Positions 1 through 8,250 of a stretch of DNA of 36,355 nt are shown in pieces. Positions within the stretch are counted from its first letter, which is position 1, and every line of letters starts with the position of its first letter. Origin of the DNA: an uncultured Aequorivita sp. (GTDB taxonomy: Bacteria > Bacteroidota > Bacteroidia > Flavobacteriales > Flavobacteriaceae); assembly GCA_937125455.1 (NCBI GenBank), contig CAKZLK010000034.1, forward strand, positions 1 to 36,355. Reading direction: 5' to 3'. Under the pieces are notes generated by a model. The model made no database searches. It was not told where the DNA came from and worked only from the letters and a program-made list of their open reading frames with translations. The translations under genes and the position numbers were made by a program.

Positions 1-1996
1 CAAATTCTTCAATTTTTAATATTTTTGAAAATAGAATTTCTCAAGATACTTTTTTTGTTTAATATAATTAATATATACCTGGTCTTTTCTATATCATATT
101 TTATAATAATGTTTAAGCTTATACTTAATTTGATTCAATTTCTTTTAATATAGTTTAGTTTAACTACATTTATGGATTTGATTTAATTTTATTTAAATAA
201 GTTATAAAGTTTGATATTGCTTCATATACATTACTTATATTATTCTTTAAAATTTCATCAAAAAAGCTTTAAATTCATTAGAAAGAAAAAATATTTTTTA
301 ATTTTTAAATTATATCTGATTCTTCTAATAAATTTTCTAAATGGAAATATAAAGTTAATCTTTTTTCACTATCTTCCAAAGAGTAATTACAAACTTCAAG
401 TAAAATATAGGCACTTTCTTATGAACAAATCATATTTTTTCTTTCTTGAAATATTAACTCTTTAACAAAATGAATTGTTCTTATTCTATATTCTGAATCA
501 ATTTAACCTTATTCTAAAAGTAAATTAGAATTTAAAGAAGCACTACTCATTGTTCTTAATAATTTGATTTTATTCGTTTTCAATATATTTATCAGATCAC
601 TTTTTAAACCTGTAACCTCATAAATTAATTACCAATTTGAAAATTAGTATTATTCTTATTATTTTAATTTTTTAGATTTCTTATAACCACAAATTATTAA
701 TTCTTTTTTTATTAAGTATTTTATTCAATTTATTTAATTATCTTCAGAAATAATATTTAATTTAAAAGCCAGCCATTTTAAAGTCATTCCATTAAATATA
801 ATACTCATAAATATAACTTATATTGTTACTAACATGGCCATATGTTTAAATTCAGAATTAAAAAATGGATCTTTAAATAAATTTAAACTTAATATTAATG
901 GAAAGGCACCTCTTATACCAGAATAAGCTATAATAATTAAATCTTTTAAACCAATCTTATACTCATACTTTTTTAAATCATTCATTAATGGATAAAAAAT
1001 TAGTAAAATTAAAAATCAACAAATATTCATTAATATAAAAAATAACGTTATTATTAATAATTCTTTTATTAATATAAACTTTTCAAATTTCTTACTAAAT
1101 AATAAGAATTCATTACCCATAATAATTCCTGTTAACAAAAACAAAATAGATTCTAAACAAAAATGAATAAAGCCCCAAACTGTTTCCAATCCTTTTAAAA
1201 GATTTTCTTCTATTACTAATAGTTTTGCTTTATAAGAAAGTAATAAAGAAGAGAATACTACAGCTAATATTCCACTAATGTTCCAAGAATAAAATTCACA
1301 TATAAAAAATAACAAAAACGCATTAACAAAAGTAATAGATACTACTAGAATATCTATTTTTGGTGTATATTTCATCCAATAATAGAATGTCATACCAAAT
1401 ATTAAACCAATTATTGGTCCACCAAAAGATAAAGAAAAAATATCAAATAAAAATTTAAATAAAGTAACTTTTCCATTCTTTATAAGTTATGCTATTGTTT
1501 AATACATTATTATAGATGTTCCATCATTTAGTAAAGATTCTCCTTCCAATAATATTGTTAATTTATGAGGAGCTTTTAGTTGTTTAAATAATGAAGCAAC
1601 AGCTACAGGATCAGTAGAACTTAAAATTGCTCCAATTAATAAATATCCTAAAAATCCATATGATTATTTAGGCATTAAAATATCCAAAACATAAGCAAAA
1701 AAAAAACAAGATAAAATAACATTAGGAAAGGCCAATATTAATATCTATTTAATATTTCTTCTAAATTAAAATAAATTTGAATTAAATCCAGATTCAAAAA
1801 TCAATATAGGAATAAAAATAAAAAATAATTATTCTCCTTCAATATTTTATAAATAATTTAAACCAATATCTAATATAGTATTAGTCTTTATAATACCAAG
1901 TATTAAACCAAAAATTAATAATAATGATGAGTAAGGTATATCATACTTTAAACTTAAAACCTTAGTTAAAATACAAATTATTAATAAAAATGTCAT
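1..1996 (-). CDS. Ciliate CPA1 Na+/H+ exchanger (NhaP/SOS1-like), 3' end beyond window
   Basis: Integral membrane Na+/H+ antiporter of a ciliate, not of the bacterium. With TAA/TAG read as Gln, one frame runs from an ATG at 1994-1996 to the window edge (665 codons). It shows the CPA1 signatures: a TM helix with YDIPYSSLLLIFGLILG (~residues 22-38), GAILSSTDPVAVASLF (~118-133), LLEGESLLNDGTSIIMY (~145-161), FYPLM and SGIRGAFPLILSL (~370), then a cytosolic helical tail (EYRIRTIHFVKELIFQER) resembling the post-membrane domain of plant SOS1 and sperm NHE. Four in-frame TGA codons (1016-1018, 725-727, 275-277, 41-43) lie inside this otherwise continuous frame. Clear family homology continues after the first and second, so TGA is probably Trp. 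A conventional ORF call finds only a 125-aa fragment (1016-1393). The alternative, a pseudogene, is less likely because no frameshift is needed anywhere. The family is sure; the exact start is less so. Confidence 0.85.
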
Positions 1997-2151
1997 TATA
2001 TATATCCATATTCCCTTATTAGTTTACTATATCAAATTTCTCTTTATTTTATTATATATTTTCTTAAATTTAAAAGTAATAAAAATTTATTAAATAAAAA
2101 ATAGTTATTTATTATATCATTATATAGAAAAATATATTTTTTATATTAGTC

Positions 2152-2223
2152 GCCTGTATCGTCTAGTGGTTAGGACCTAACGTTGTGGCCGTTAAAACCT
2201 GGGCTCGAATCCCAGTGCAGGCA
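2152..2223 (+). tRNA. Eukaryotic nuclear tRNA-His (GUG)
   Basis: A complete cloverleaf can be drawn. The acceptor GCCTGTA pairs with TGCAGGC, the D-arm has AGTGGTTA, the anticodon stem TAACG/CGTTA encloses loop TTGTGGC with anticodon GTG at 2185-2187, and the T-arm CTGGG/CCCAG encloses CTCGAAT. The discriminator A is at 2223 and no CCA is encoded. It closely resembles animal and plant cytosolic tRNA-His, including the B-box GGCTCGAATCC. This is strong evidence that the first ~3.8 kb is eukaryotic nuclear DNA. It lies between the divergent exchanger and the NudC gene, only 16 bases upstream of the latter. Confidence 0.95.
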
Positions 2224-2239
2224 ATTTTTTATAATTATA

Positions 2240-3151
2240 ATGGAAAATTAATTTGATGGAATATTAGAATAAATTCTTAACATGAAACAAGGATATGAAG
2301 GTTTTTTTGATGTTATATTTAGTTTTCTTTAAAGAAGATCTGATTTTTATTTAAATACAGAATAAGCTGAAAAAATATGTAAATAAAAAGCTGAATAATA
2401 TTTAAAGAAATACCTTTAAGTAAAGAATAATTCTAGAATAGAATAAGAAAAAAAATAAAAAGAAGAATAAATATAAAAATAAAAACAAAAAGAAGAAGAA
2501 GAATTAAAATAATAAGAATAAAAAAAAGAATAATTAAAGAAGACTGAATAAGAATAAAAGAACATAGATAATAATTAAGAAACTAAGGAAGATAAAGAAA
2601 ACTAACCAGCATAAGGTAAAATATTACCTAATAAAGGCAATGGGTCTTAAACAGATACTTATTTTTGGACATAGACTCTAAATGAACTTACTATTTAGAT
2701 TCCTTTAGATAAAAATATTTCTAAAAAGGATTTAAATATATAAATTTAGTTAGATTTTATAAAAATTGAAAAAAAAGATAAATCTTAAACTTATATTAAT
2801 GGTAAATGGTCTAATAGAATATATTTTGATGATTTAAATTGGACTATTAATACTGATAAAGATAAGAAGATTTTAGAAATTTATGTTACTAAATGGAGAA
2901 ATGATAATCAATGGTGGGATTCTGTAGTAGTTGGAGAATAATAAATTGATACTTAAAAGATAAATCCTGAACCTTCCAAAATATCAGACCTAGATGGAGA
3001 AATGAAATCTACAGTAACTAAAATGATGTTTGATATGTAATAAAAAAAACAAGGATTACCAACTAGTGAAGAATTAGAAAAAAGAGAAAAATTAGATAAA
3101 TTTATGAAAGCCAATCCTCATTTGGACTTCTCTAAGGCCAAATTTAATTAA
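2240..3151 (+). CDS. nudC: Ciliate NudC (nuclear distribution protein C, CS-domain co-chaperone)
   Basis: NudC is an Hsp90-associated co-chaperone acting in dynein regulation and nuclear migration. With TAA/TAG=Gln the frame from ATG 2240 is open without introns. N-terminal NudC domain: [19 protein letters not shown] and [13 protein letters not shown]. Then a Lys/Glu/Gln-rich coiled coil (~residues 55-120). Then the CS/p23 domain starting YFWTQTLNEL, with [10 protein letters not shown] and [17 protein letters not shown]. The C-terminal signature is [17 protein letters not shown] ... [12 protein letters not shown]. The TAG in WTQT and a TAA in the MMFD segment align with Gln in human NUDC (from memory), which fixes their meaning. 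Human NUDC ends at KAKFN, and here TAA (3149-3151) follows KAKFN directly. It is either the true stop or is read as Gln, with the protein then ending at TGA 3179-3181 after ten more residues. Confidence 0.9.
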
Positions 3152-3169
3152 AATAATATTTAAATTATA

Positions 3170-3733
3170 ATGAAAAAATGAAAATTTTCTCATAATAAAT
3201 AATATATTATAAAGCCTGGTTACTTTAAAAAACAAAGAATAAAATACGACAAAAATAAAAGTCATTCATTAAGAGCAAATCAGTATATAAAACGAAATTA
3301 AAATCTTAATAAAACTAACTTAAAAAATACAAATAAAATAGCTTTAATAAAAATGGAAAAACTGATACATAATGAATGACAATAAAATTACAAACTTTTA
3401 AACGATTAGATCTTTAAAGTATAAGATCGGATGGATCAATTCTCTTTAAAGAAAAACAAATTATTTACAAAATTAGAAAATATAGAAGATTTTGATAAAG
3501 ACTAAATTTAATAAAAATAAAAAAAAATTGAAAATATCTAATAAAGTTTAAACTAAAACTATGAAGATAAAAATCAACATTATTTATAAAATAATTACTA
3601 TGCTTAAACTAAAGAAAAAGGTATACAAGACTTTAAAAAGAAATTATATTTAAAAAAAATTGAAAAAAATTAAAGATAATAAATCTTAAGAAAGAAAATG
3701 AAAACCATAACTAATAATATTTTTAATAATTGA
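3170..3733 (+). CDS. Ciliate Gln/Lys-rich coiled-coil protein, unknown function
   Basis: I do not recognise this protein. The frame used by NudC stays open from ATG 3170 to TGA 3731-3733 if TAA/TAG=Gln and two internal TGAs (3179-3181 and 3377-3379) are Trp. The product begins MKKWKFSHNKQYIIKPGYF and continues through MEKLIHNEWQQNYKLLNDQ into a charged coiled coil (LFTKLENIEDFDKDQIQQ, LYLKKIEKNQRQQILRKK). Other possible starts in frame are ATG 3353 and ATG 3431; the last gives a 100-aa protein with no internal TGA. The coding look of the segment on both sides of TGA 3377 supports read-through. It may instead be an extension of the NudC transcript or contain an intron I cannot place. Confidence 0.45.
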
Positions 3734-3855
3734 TTAACTTTAAAAAATATCATTAATTTACCAGTTAAATAATATTAAAATACTCTTAGTTATTATTTTA
3801 TATTATATTGTAAAGTATCTAATATTTAATAAGTAAAATTTATGTTAAAAATAAA
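3734..3855. other. Junction zone between ciliate and bacterial DNA
   Basis: No gene is visible. To the left, codon use, tRNA type and AT content are ciliate. To the right, the first recognisable bacterial element is the hairpin at 3856-3880 after the curlin gene. There is no telomeric repeat (such as C4A2 or C4A3 units), no insertion sequence and no target duplication here. That points to artificial joining rather than a natural chromosome end or transposition, but the exact base cannot be fixed from sequence alone. Confidence 0.6.
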
Positions 3856-3880
3856 TGCAGGCCTATAAAATAAGCCTGCA
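3856..3880 (-). terminator. Probable terminator of the curlin-repeat gene
   Basis: TGCAGGC (3856-3862) pairs with GCCTGCA (3874-3880). On the minus strand it sits about 30 nt after the curlin stop codon and is followed by a T-rich but interrupted tract. It is the leftmost element that clearly belongs to the bacterial part. Confidence 0.6.
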
Positions 3881-3908
3881 TTCTTAATTGTATTGATTGA
3901 AAATTATT

Positions 3909-5402
3909 CTAGCAACCTGAGCAAATATCGCCAAGATTAACACCTGGGAAATTATAATTAGTATCTAAATCAACTGGAGCATCAAAATCACAATCAATTG
4001 CTCCAGCCCCAAAGTCTCCATCAGGACCCATTTGAAGAATGTTCGCTTGGTTTCCACCAGCAGAACGATCTAAAACTCCTAGGTTCATATTTTGTTGAAC
4101 ACTGTAACTTTGACCATCATACTGAACCATTAAAGCTTTGTTATCTGCCCCGTGCTGTGCAGCATGAGCAATACTACCATCACCAATTTGGTGTGTGTTC
4201 AATTTGTGTCCAGAACCAGCTTGGTGTGCCAAGGATTTGTTTGAATTTCCATCTTGAGCTTGATAAGACATATTATCAGAACCTTGCTGAACTAAACCAG
4301 CTGTGTTATTATCACCATCTTGTTCTTGCTTAGCATAATTAGAAGCCTCACCATTATAATGATGACCTTGTTCCATACCCGCTTTGTTTCCAAAACCATC
4401 CTGATCTTGCTCACCATAGTTAGCTCCATCTATGCCTCCTCCTACTTGGCGAATACCAGCGCTATTATTATCGCCTATTTGATTTTGCAATGCTTTGTTG
4501 TTATCATTAGGCAAAGAATAAAGAACAGACGCAGCACTTGCATCCACATCGCTAATTACATTATTCCATTGATTCAATGCTTCGGGTGCTACAGTACCAA
4601 TTAAAGTCACTGAACCACCTTGCTGAATACCAGCGTCGTTTGCAGATCCACCACCAGCAGTTGCAGTTTGGTTTTGCTGAGCTTGGTTGCTATTACCTTC
4701 TTGATATGCACGAGCCGAGTTACGCGCGCCGTTACCTTGTTGCGTAATCCAAGACTCATTCAAATCTCCAATCTGTTGGTTCATAGCATAATGACCAGCA
4801 GTTTGATTTGGTCCCGCATTTTGATTTATCTTAGACTTGTTAGCATCACCAGTTTGTTGCGTCCAAGCATCACTCTTGTCATAGGTCTGTTGGGTCTGTG
4901 CCAAGTTGTTGTTACCGTTTTGGTCGATAGCGGCATAGTTGTTTTGTGCCTGCTGACCTGTACCCTGACGAATTTTTGCTTTGTTGCCAGTGCTGGATCC
5001 ATCCAGTTGCCCTTGACGGGTTACGGCCTCGTTACGGTCTCCTTCTTGACGTGTAGCAGAACTGTTTGTCGCTCCGGACTGTCTTACGTCAGCCACATTC
5101 TTAACACCACTATTAGATGATACCGCACCAGTCTGCATTACATCAGCTTGGTTTTGGCCTATTCCCGTAGTACCGTCGTCCTGATAGGTATATACAGATT
5201 GTGAAGTACCGGCCTGACGCACACGTACTTTGTTCTCATTGCCATTTTGGATTGACAATCCTGTGTTGGCACCTGCCGCAGCTCCTGGAAGCTTGGCAAC
5301 TGTTTGAGGGTTTGGCGATGAATTACCCTGAGCATCAGTTACCTGAGCATAGGTCATTCCACCTACAAAAAGCGCTACTGCGCAAAAAACTAATTTTTTC
5401 AT
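3909..5402 (-). CDS. Secreted curlin-repeat (CsgA/CsgB-like) amyloid protein
   Basis: 497-aa secreted protein with a clear signal peptide (MKKLVFCAVALFVGGMTYA, cleavage before Q). The mature part is built of some twenty imperfect repeats in which Gln, Gly and Asn recur with curlin spacing (Q-x-G-x2-N-x-A), for example QNQIGDNNSAGIRQVG, QAQDGNSNKSLAHQAG and RQEGDRNEAVTRQG. Curlin repeats stack as beta-strand-turn-strand amyloid in extracellular fibres involved in adhesion and biofilm. The repeats are Asn/Gln/Gly-rich and poor in hydrophobic residues. The C-terminus (GVNLGDICSGC) carries cysteines, unusual for a curlin subunit and possibly an anchoring or capping segment. No CsgE/F/G-type secretion genes are beside it. 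The gene stands alone with its own hairpin terminator. Confidence 0.85.
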   Translation of the reverse strand: MKKLVFCAVALFVGGMTYAQVTDAQGNSSPNPQTVAKLPGAAAGANTGLSIQNGNENKVRVRQAGTSQSVYTYQDDGTTGIGQNQADVMQTGAVSSNSGVKNVADVRQSGATNSSATRQEGDRNEAVTRQGQLDGSSTGNKAKIRQGTGQQAQNNYAAIDQNGNNNLAQTQQTYDKSDAWTQQTGDANKSKINQNAGPNQTAGHYAMNQQIGDLNESWITQQGNGARNSARAYQEGNSNQAQQNQTATAGGGSANDAGIQQGGSVTLIGTVAPEALNQWNNVISDVDASAASVLYSLPNDNNKALQNQIGDNNSAGIRQVGGGIDGANYGEQDQDGFGNKAGMEQGHHYNGEASNYAKQEQDGDNNTAGLVQQGSDNMSYQAQDGNSNKSLAHQAGSGHKLNTHQIGDGSIAHAAQHGADNKALMVQYDGQSYSVQQNMNLGVLDRSAGGNQANILQMGPDGDFGAGAIDCDFDAPVDLDTNYNFPGVNLGDICSGC

Positions 5403-5879
5403 AATTAAAAGATTTAAAGATTAATATTTGGTTAAAAAATATTCGGTTTTCTGCAAGGAATTGTTTCCTTGGATAAATAATAAATCACCATAAAAATGAT
5501 CTACAATTATAGTTTAGGGGATTAAATTTAAAATGTATTCAAAAACACATTTTAGAGGAAACTTTAAAAGTTGCTGAACCATTGGGCCAAAGACCAAAAA
5601 GATTCAATTACTAGGGGGATAGGTTTGTGTTTTAACACTTATTGAGGAGAATCGTTTTTGACATTACTATCATAACGACAATCCAAATATGCAACAAAAT
5701 ACATTAATATACAAGCACTTACGATTGAAGACCCCTAAAAAAGGGGTATTCCCCTTTTGAAAATGAAGATTTTCCTTACAAGAAATGGAAGTTTTCAGGA
5801 TTAAAAACGCCAAAATATCGATGAAATACACATAAACTAAATTTAACACAATATGTTAAATTTATGTTAAATTAAAAAA
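5403..5879. other. Long intergenic region upstream of the curlin gene
   Basis: About 480 nt without a supported ORF on either strand. It is the likely site of the curlin promoter and of regulator binding, since the next minus-strand gene (glnN) is terminated before it. A short dyad (AAAATGT...ACATTTT near 5530-5553) and a strong GC hairpin (5739-5758) are the only structured elements seen. Confidence 0.5.
5731..5758 (-). terminator. Hairpin with two competing stems, possible intrinsic terminator or attenuator
   Basis: AAAAGGGG (5739-5746), loop TATT, CCCCTTTT (5751-5758) forms a perfect 8-bp stem. The upstream ACCCCT (5731-5736) can pair instead with the same GGGG. Read on the minus strand it is a GGGG-AATA-CCCC stem followed by TTTTTT. 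It lies between glnN and the curlin start, so it could be a second terminator or an attenuator in the curlin leader. Confidence 0.4.
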
Positions 5880-5908
5880 CCGTCCAAAAAAACTTGAACG
5901 GCTTTTTA
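5873..5908 (-). terminator. Intrinsic terminator of glnN
   Basis: On the minus strand, CCGTTC and GGACGG (plus positions 5896-5901 and 5880-5885) form a stem followed by TTTTTT. It lies about 20 nt beyond the glutamine synthetase stop. A-rich sequence on the other side makes it look bidirectional, but no plus-strand gene ends here. Confidence 0.75.
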
Positions 5909-5925
5909 GAGTAAAAGAATAATAG

Positions 5926-8112
5926 TTACTTCGTGAACAAAAGTTCTCTATATTTTGTTAGCGGCCAGAGCTCGTCATCTACAAGTAATTCGAGCTTATC
6001 ACAGTGATAACGAATAATTTGGAAAAATGGCTTTACCTCATCGCAATATGCGAAAGCACGTTTCTCGGCATCTTCAATTTTGTTTGCTTTTTTTCTAGCA
6101 TCAATCATATCGGTAATTCCTTTGTTGATTTTCGCAATATGTTCGCTTATTTGTTCAATCAGTTGCATTTGTTCAACAGAGAATTTTTTGAAGTCTGTTC
6201 CGTAGATATTTTTTAAACCTTGAACATTTTCAATTAAAATATTTTGATAACGAATTGCAGTAGGTATTACATGATTTCTAGCAATATCACCAAGAATACG
6301 ACCCTCTATCTGAATACGTAAGGCATAATCCTCCACTTCTATTTCGTGACGGGCCTCAATCTCAATCTTGCTCATAATTCCCAATTCCTCAAAAAGTGCA
6401 ATTGTCTTCTTTGAAACTTTTGCTTTTAGAGCCTCTGGAGTCGTCTTATGGTTACTCAAACCTCTTTTTTTAGCTTCTTTTTCCCAAGCTTCACCATAAC
6501 CATCACCTTCAAAGCGAATACGTTTTGAATCTTTTATATATTCTTTTAAAACATTGAAGATGGCATCATCCTTCTTCATTTTTTTGTTTTTGATAAGGGC
6601 GTCCACTTCAACTTTAAAATCGATAAGTTGTTTCGCAACAATAGCGTTAAGAACAGTCATCGGGTTGGCACAGTTCGCAGTAGAACCTACCGCACGAAAC
6701 TCAAACTTGTTTCCTGTAAATGCAAAAGGAGAAGTGCGATTGCGGTCTGTATTGTCTAATAAAATTTCTGGAATTTTACCAACAACGTTCAATTTTAAAT
6801 CTGTCTTCTCCTGCGGAGATAATTTACCACTAGTCATTTTTTCCAACTCATCCAATACATTTGTTAGCTGAGAACCTATAAATGCCGAGATGATTGCTGG
6901 TGGAGCCTCGTTGGCACCTAAGCGGTGATCGTTACTGGCACTGGCAATTGACGCTCTAATCAATTCCTCATGATCGTTAACAGCCTTAAGCGTATTAATG
7001 AAGAAAGTCAAAAACTGAAGATTCTTCATTGGAGTGCTTCCCGGACCAAGGAGGTTCACGCCTGTATTGGTTGCCAAAGACCAGTTGTTATGCTTTCCGC
7101 TGCCGTTTACATTTGCAAATGGTTTTTCGTGGAACAATACTTTAAAATTATGTTTTTCCGCAACTTTATGCATCAAATCCATTAATAAGGAATTGTGATC
7201 TACAGCTAAGTTTGTTTCTTCAAAAATAGGAGCCAATTCAAATTGGTTTGGTGCTACTTCATTGTGGCGAGTCTTTACAGGAATACCAAGCAACATGCAT
7301 TCTGTTTCCAAATGGCGCATAAAGTTTAAAACGCGCGCTGGAATAGATCCAAAATAATGGTCGTCTAATTGTTGACCTTTTGCTGAAGAATGGCCAAGCA
7401 AGGTTCTTCCAGCCAAAGAAATATCCGGACGGGAAGCTGCCAATGCGCTATCTACAAGAAAATACTCTTGTTCCCAACCCAAAGTTGCGCTTACCTTAGT
7501 TACATTTTTATCGAAATATTTTGCTACTGCCGTTGCCGCGTTATCAACTGACTGTAAAGCCCGTAAAAGTGGCGTTTTATAATCTAAGGCTTCTCCTGTA
7601 TACGCAACAAAAACGGTTGGGATACACAATGTAGTTCCATATACAAAAGCAGGCGAAGTTGGGTCCCACGCAGTATAGCCGCGAGCCTCAAAAGTATTTC
7701 TAATACCGCCATTTGGGAAACTGGAAGCATCAGGCTCTTGTTGTACTAATTGTCCACCACCAAACTTTTCGATTGCTTGTCCGTTTTCCATTGTTTCAAA
7801 AAAAGCATCATGCTTTTCTGCCGTTGCACCTGTTAAAGGTTGAAACCAATGCGTGTAATGTGTTGCTCCTTTTGCTATGGCCCACTCTTTCATCCCAGTA
7901 GAAATATGGTCTGCAATGTGGCGTTCAATTTTAGAGCCATTCTCAACAGCATCAATTACACTTTTAAAAGAATCTTTGGTAAGATACTGGCGCATAGCCG
8001 CTTCGTTGAAAACGTTTTTTCCGAATATTTCGGAACGTCTTGCAGGTTCAGTAACTGGAACAGGAACTCGATTATAAGTTTCCTTAATGGCATGAAATCT
8101 TAGAGTTGGCAT
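5926..8112 (-). CDS. glnN: Glutamine synthetase type III
   Basis: Catalyses ATP-dependent condensation of glutamate and ammonia to glutamine in the cytoplasm, the central ammonia assimilation step. 728 aa, the usual length of GSIII (about 1.6 times GSI). Visible signatures: N-terminal RFHAIKETYNRVP with FGKNVFNEAAM typical of GSIII; WEQEYFLVD (metal/ATP site, ~residue 205); KTRHNEVAPNQFELAP (~280); NVNGSGKHNNWSLATN (glutamate-binding loop, ~335); SNDHRLGANEAPPAI (~395); NRTSPFAFTGNKFEFRAVGS (~458). The start ATG (8110-8112) gives the conserved N-terminus. It is monocistronic, with a terminator behind it and a 138-nt upstream gap containing an inverted repeat that may be regulatory. Confidence 0.97.
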   Translation of the reverse strand: MPTLRFHAIKETYNRVPVPVTEPARRSEIFGKNVFNEAAMRQYLTKDSFKSVIDAVENGSKIERHIADHISTGMKEWAIAKGATHYTHWFQPLTGATAEKHDAFFETMENGQAIEKFGGGQLVQQEPDASSFPNGGIRNTFEARGYTAWDPTSPAFVYGTTLCIPTVFVAYTGEALDYKTPLLRALQSVDNAATAVAKYFDKNVTKVSATLGWEQEYFLVDSALAASRPDISLAGRTLLGHSSAKGQQLDDHYFGSIPARVLNFMRHLETECMLLGIPVKTRHNEVAPNQFELAPIFEETNLAVDHNSLLMDLMHKVAEKHNFKVLFHEKPFANVNGSGKHNNWSLATNTGVNLLGPGSTPMKNLQFLTFFINTLKAVNDHEELIRASIASASNDHRLGANEAPPAIISAFIGSQLTNVLDELEKMTSGKLSPQEKTDLKLNVVGKIPEILLDNTDRNRTSPFAFTGNKFEFRAVGSTANCANPMTVLNAIVAKQLIDFKVEVDALIKNKKMKKDDAIFNVLKEYIKDSKRIRFEGDGYGEAWEKEAKKRGLSNHKTTPEALKAKVSKKTIALFEELGIMSKIEIEARHEIEVEDYALRIQIEGRILGDIARNHVIPTAIRYQNILIENVQGLKNIYGTDFKKFSVEQMQLIEQISEHIAKINKGITDMIDARKKANKIEDAEKRAFAYCDEVKPFFQIIRYHCDKLELLVDDELWPLTKYRELLFTK

Positions 8113-8207
8113 AATATTTTTTTAGGGTTTGATGACGCAAAAATATAAAAAATGCCAACACACCCCCCTAAATTTTACATGTAATTTATCAATAAAATAA
8201 ATATATT

Positions 8208-8240
8208 TATCAACACCCCTTAAAAAATTAGGGGTTGATA
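8208..8240. promoter_or_regulatory. Inverted repeat upstream of glnN / downstream of the exchanger
   Basis: TATCAACACCCCT (8208-8220) is complementary, with a one-base bulge, to AGGGGTTGATA (8230-8240). It is 11 nt past the stop of the CaCA gene and about 95 nt upstream of glnN, both on the minus strand. It could terminate the exchanger transcript, although the T-run is weak, or act as an operator or leader structure for glnN. A C-rich run at 8161-8168 and T-rich spacing follow. Confidence 0.45.
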
Positions 8241-8250
8241 AAAATTTAAT

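Noticed and set aside
211-465. Plus-strand 84-aa ORF in the ciliate region
   Set aside because: Antisense to the tail of the exchanger and compositionally just AT-rich sequence under the standard code.
1016-1393. 125-aa minus-strand ORF as an independent gene
   Set aside because: It is the middle part of the exchanger, bounded only because the standard code reads TAA/TAG/TGA as stops.
3734-3855. Ciliate telomere or internally eliminated sequence boundary
   Set aside because: No C4A2/C4A3-type repeats and no TA-flanked inverted repeats recognisable.
3998-5404. Several plus-strand ORFs (3998-4333, 4320-4604, 4620-5120, 5201-5404) opposite the curlin gene
   Set aside because: They are antisense shadows created by the repetitive composition of the curlin repeats, with no starts, spacing or motifs of their own.
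5926-8112. Six plus-strand ORFs opposite glutamine synthetase
   Set aside because: Shadows of a highly conserved gene.
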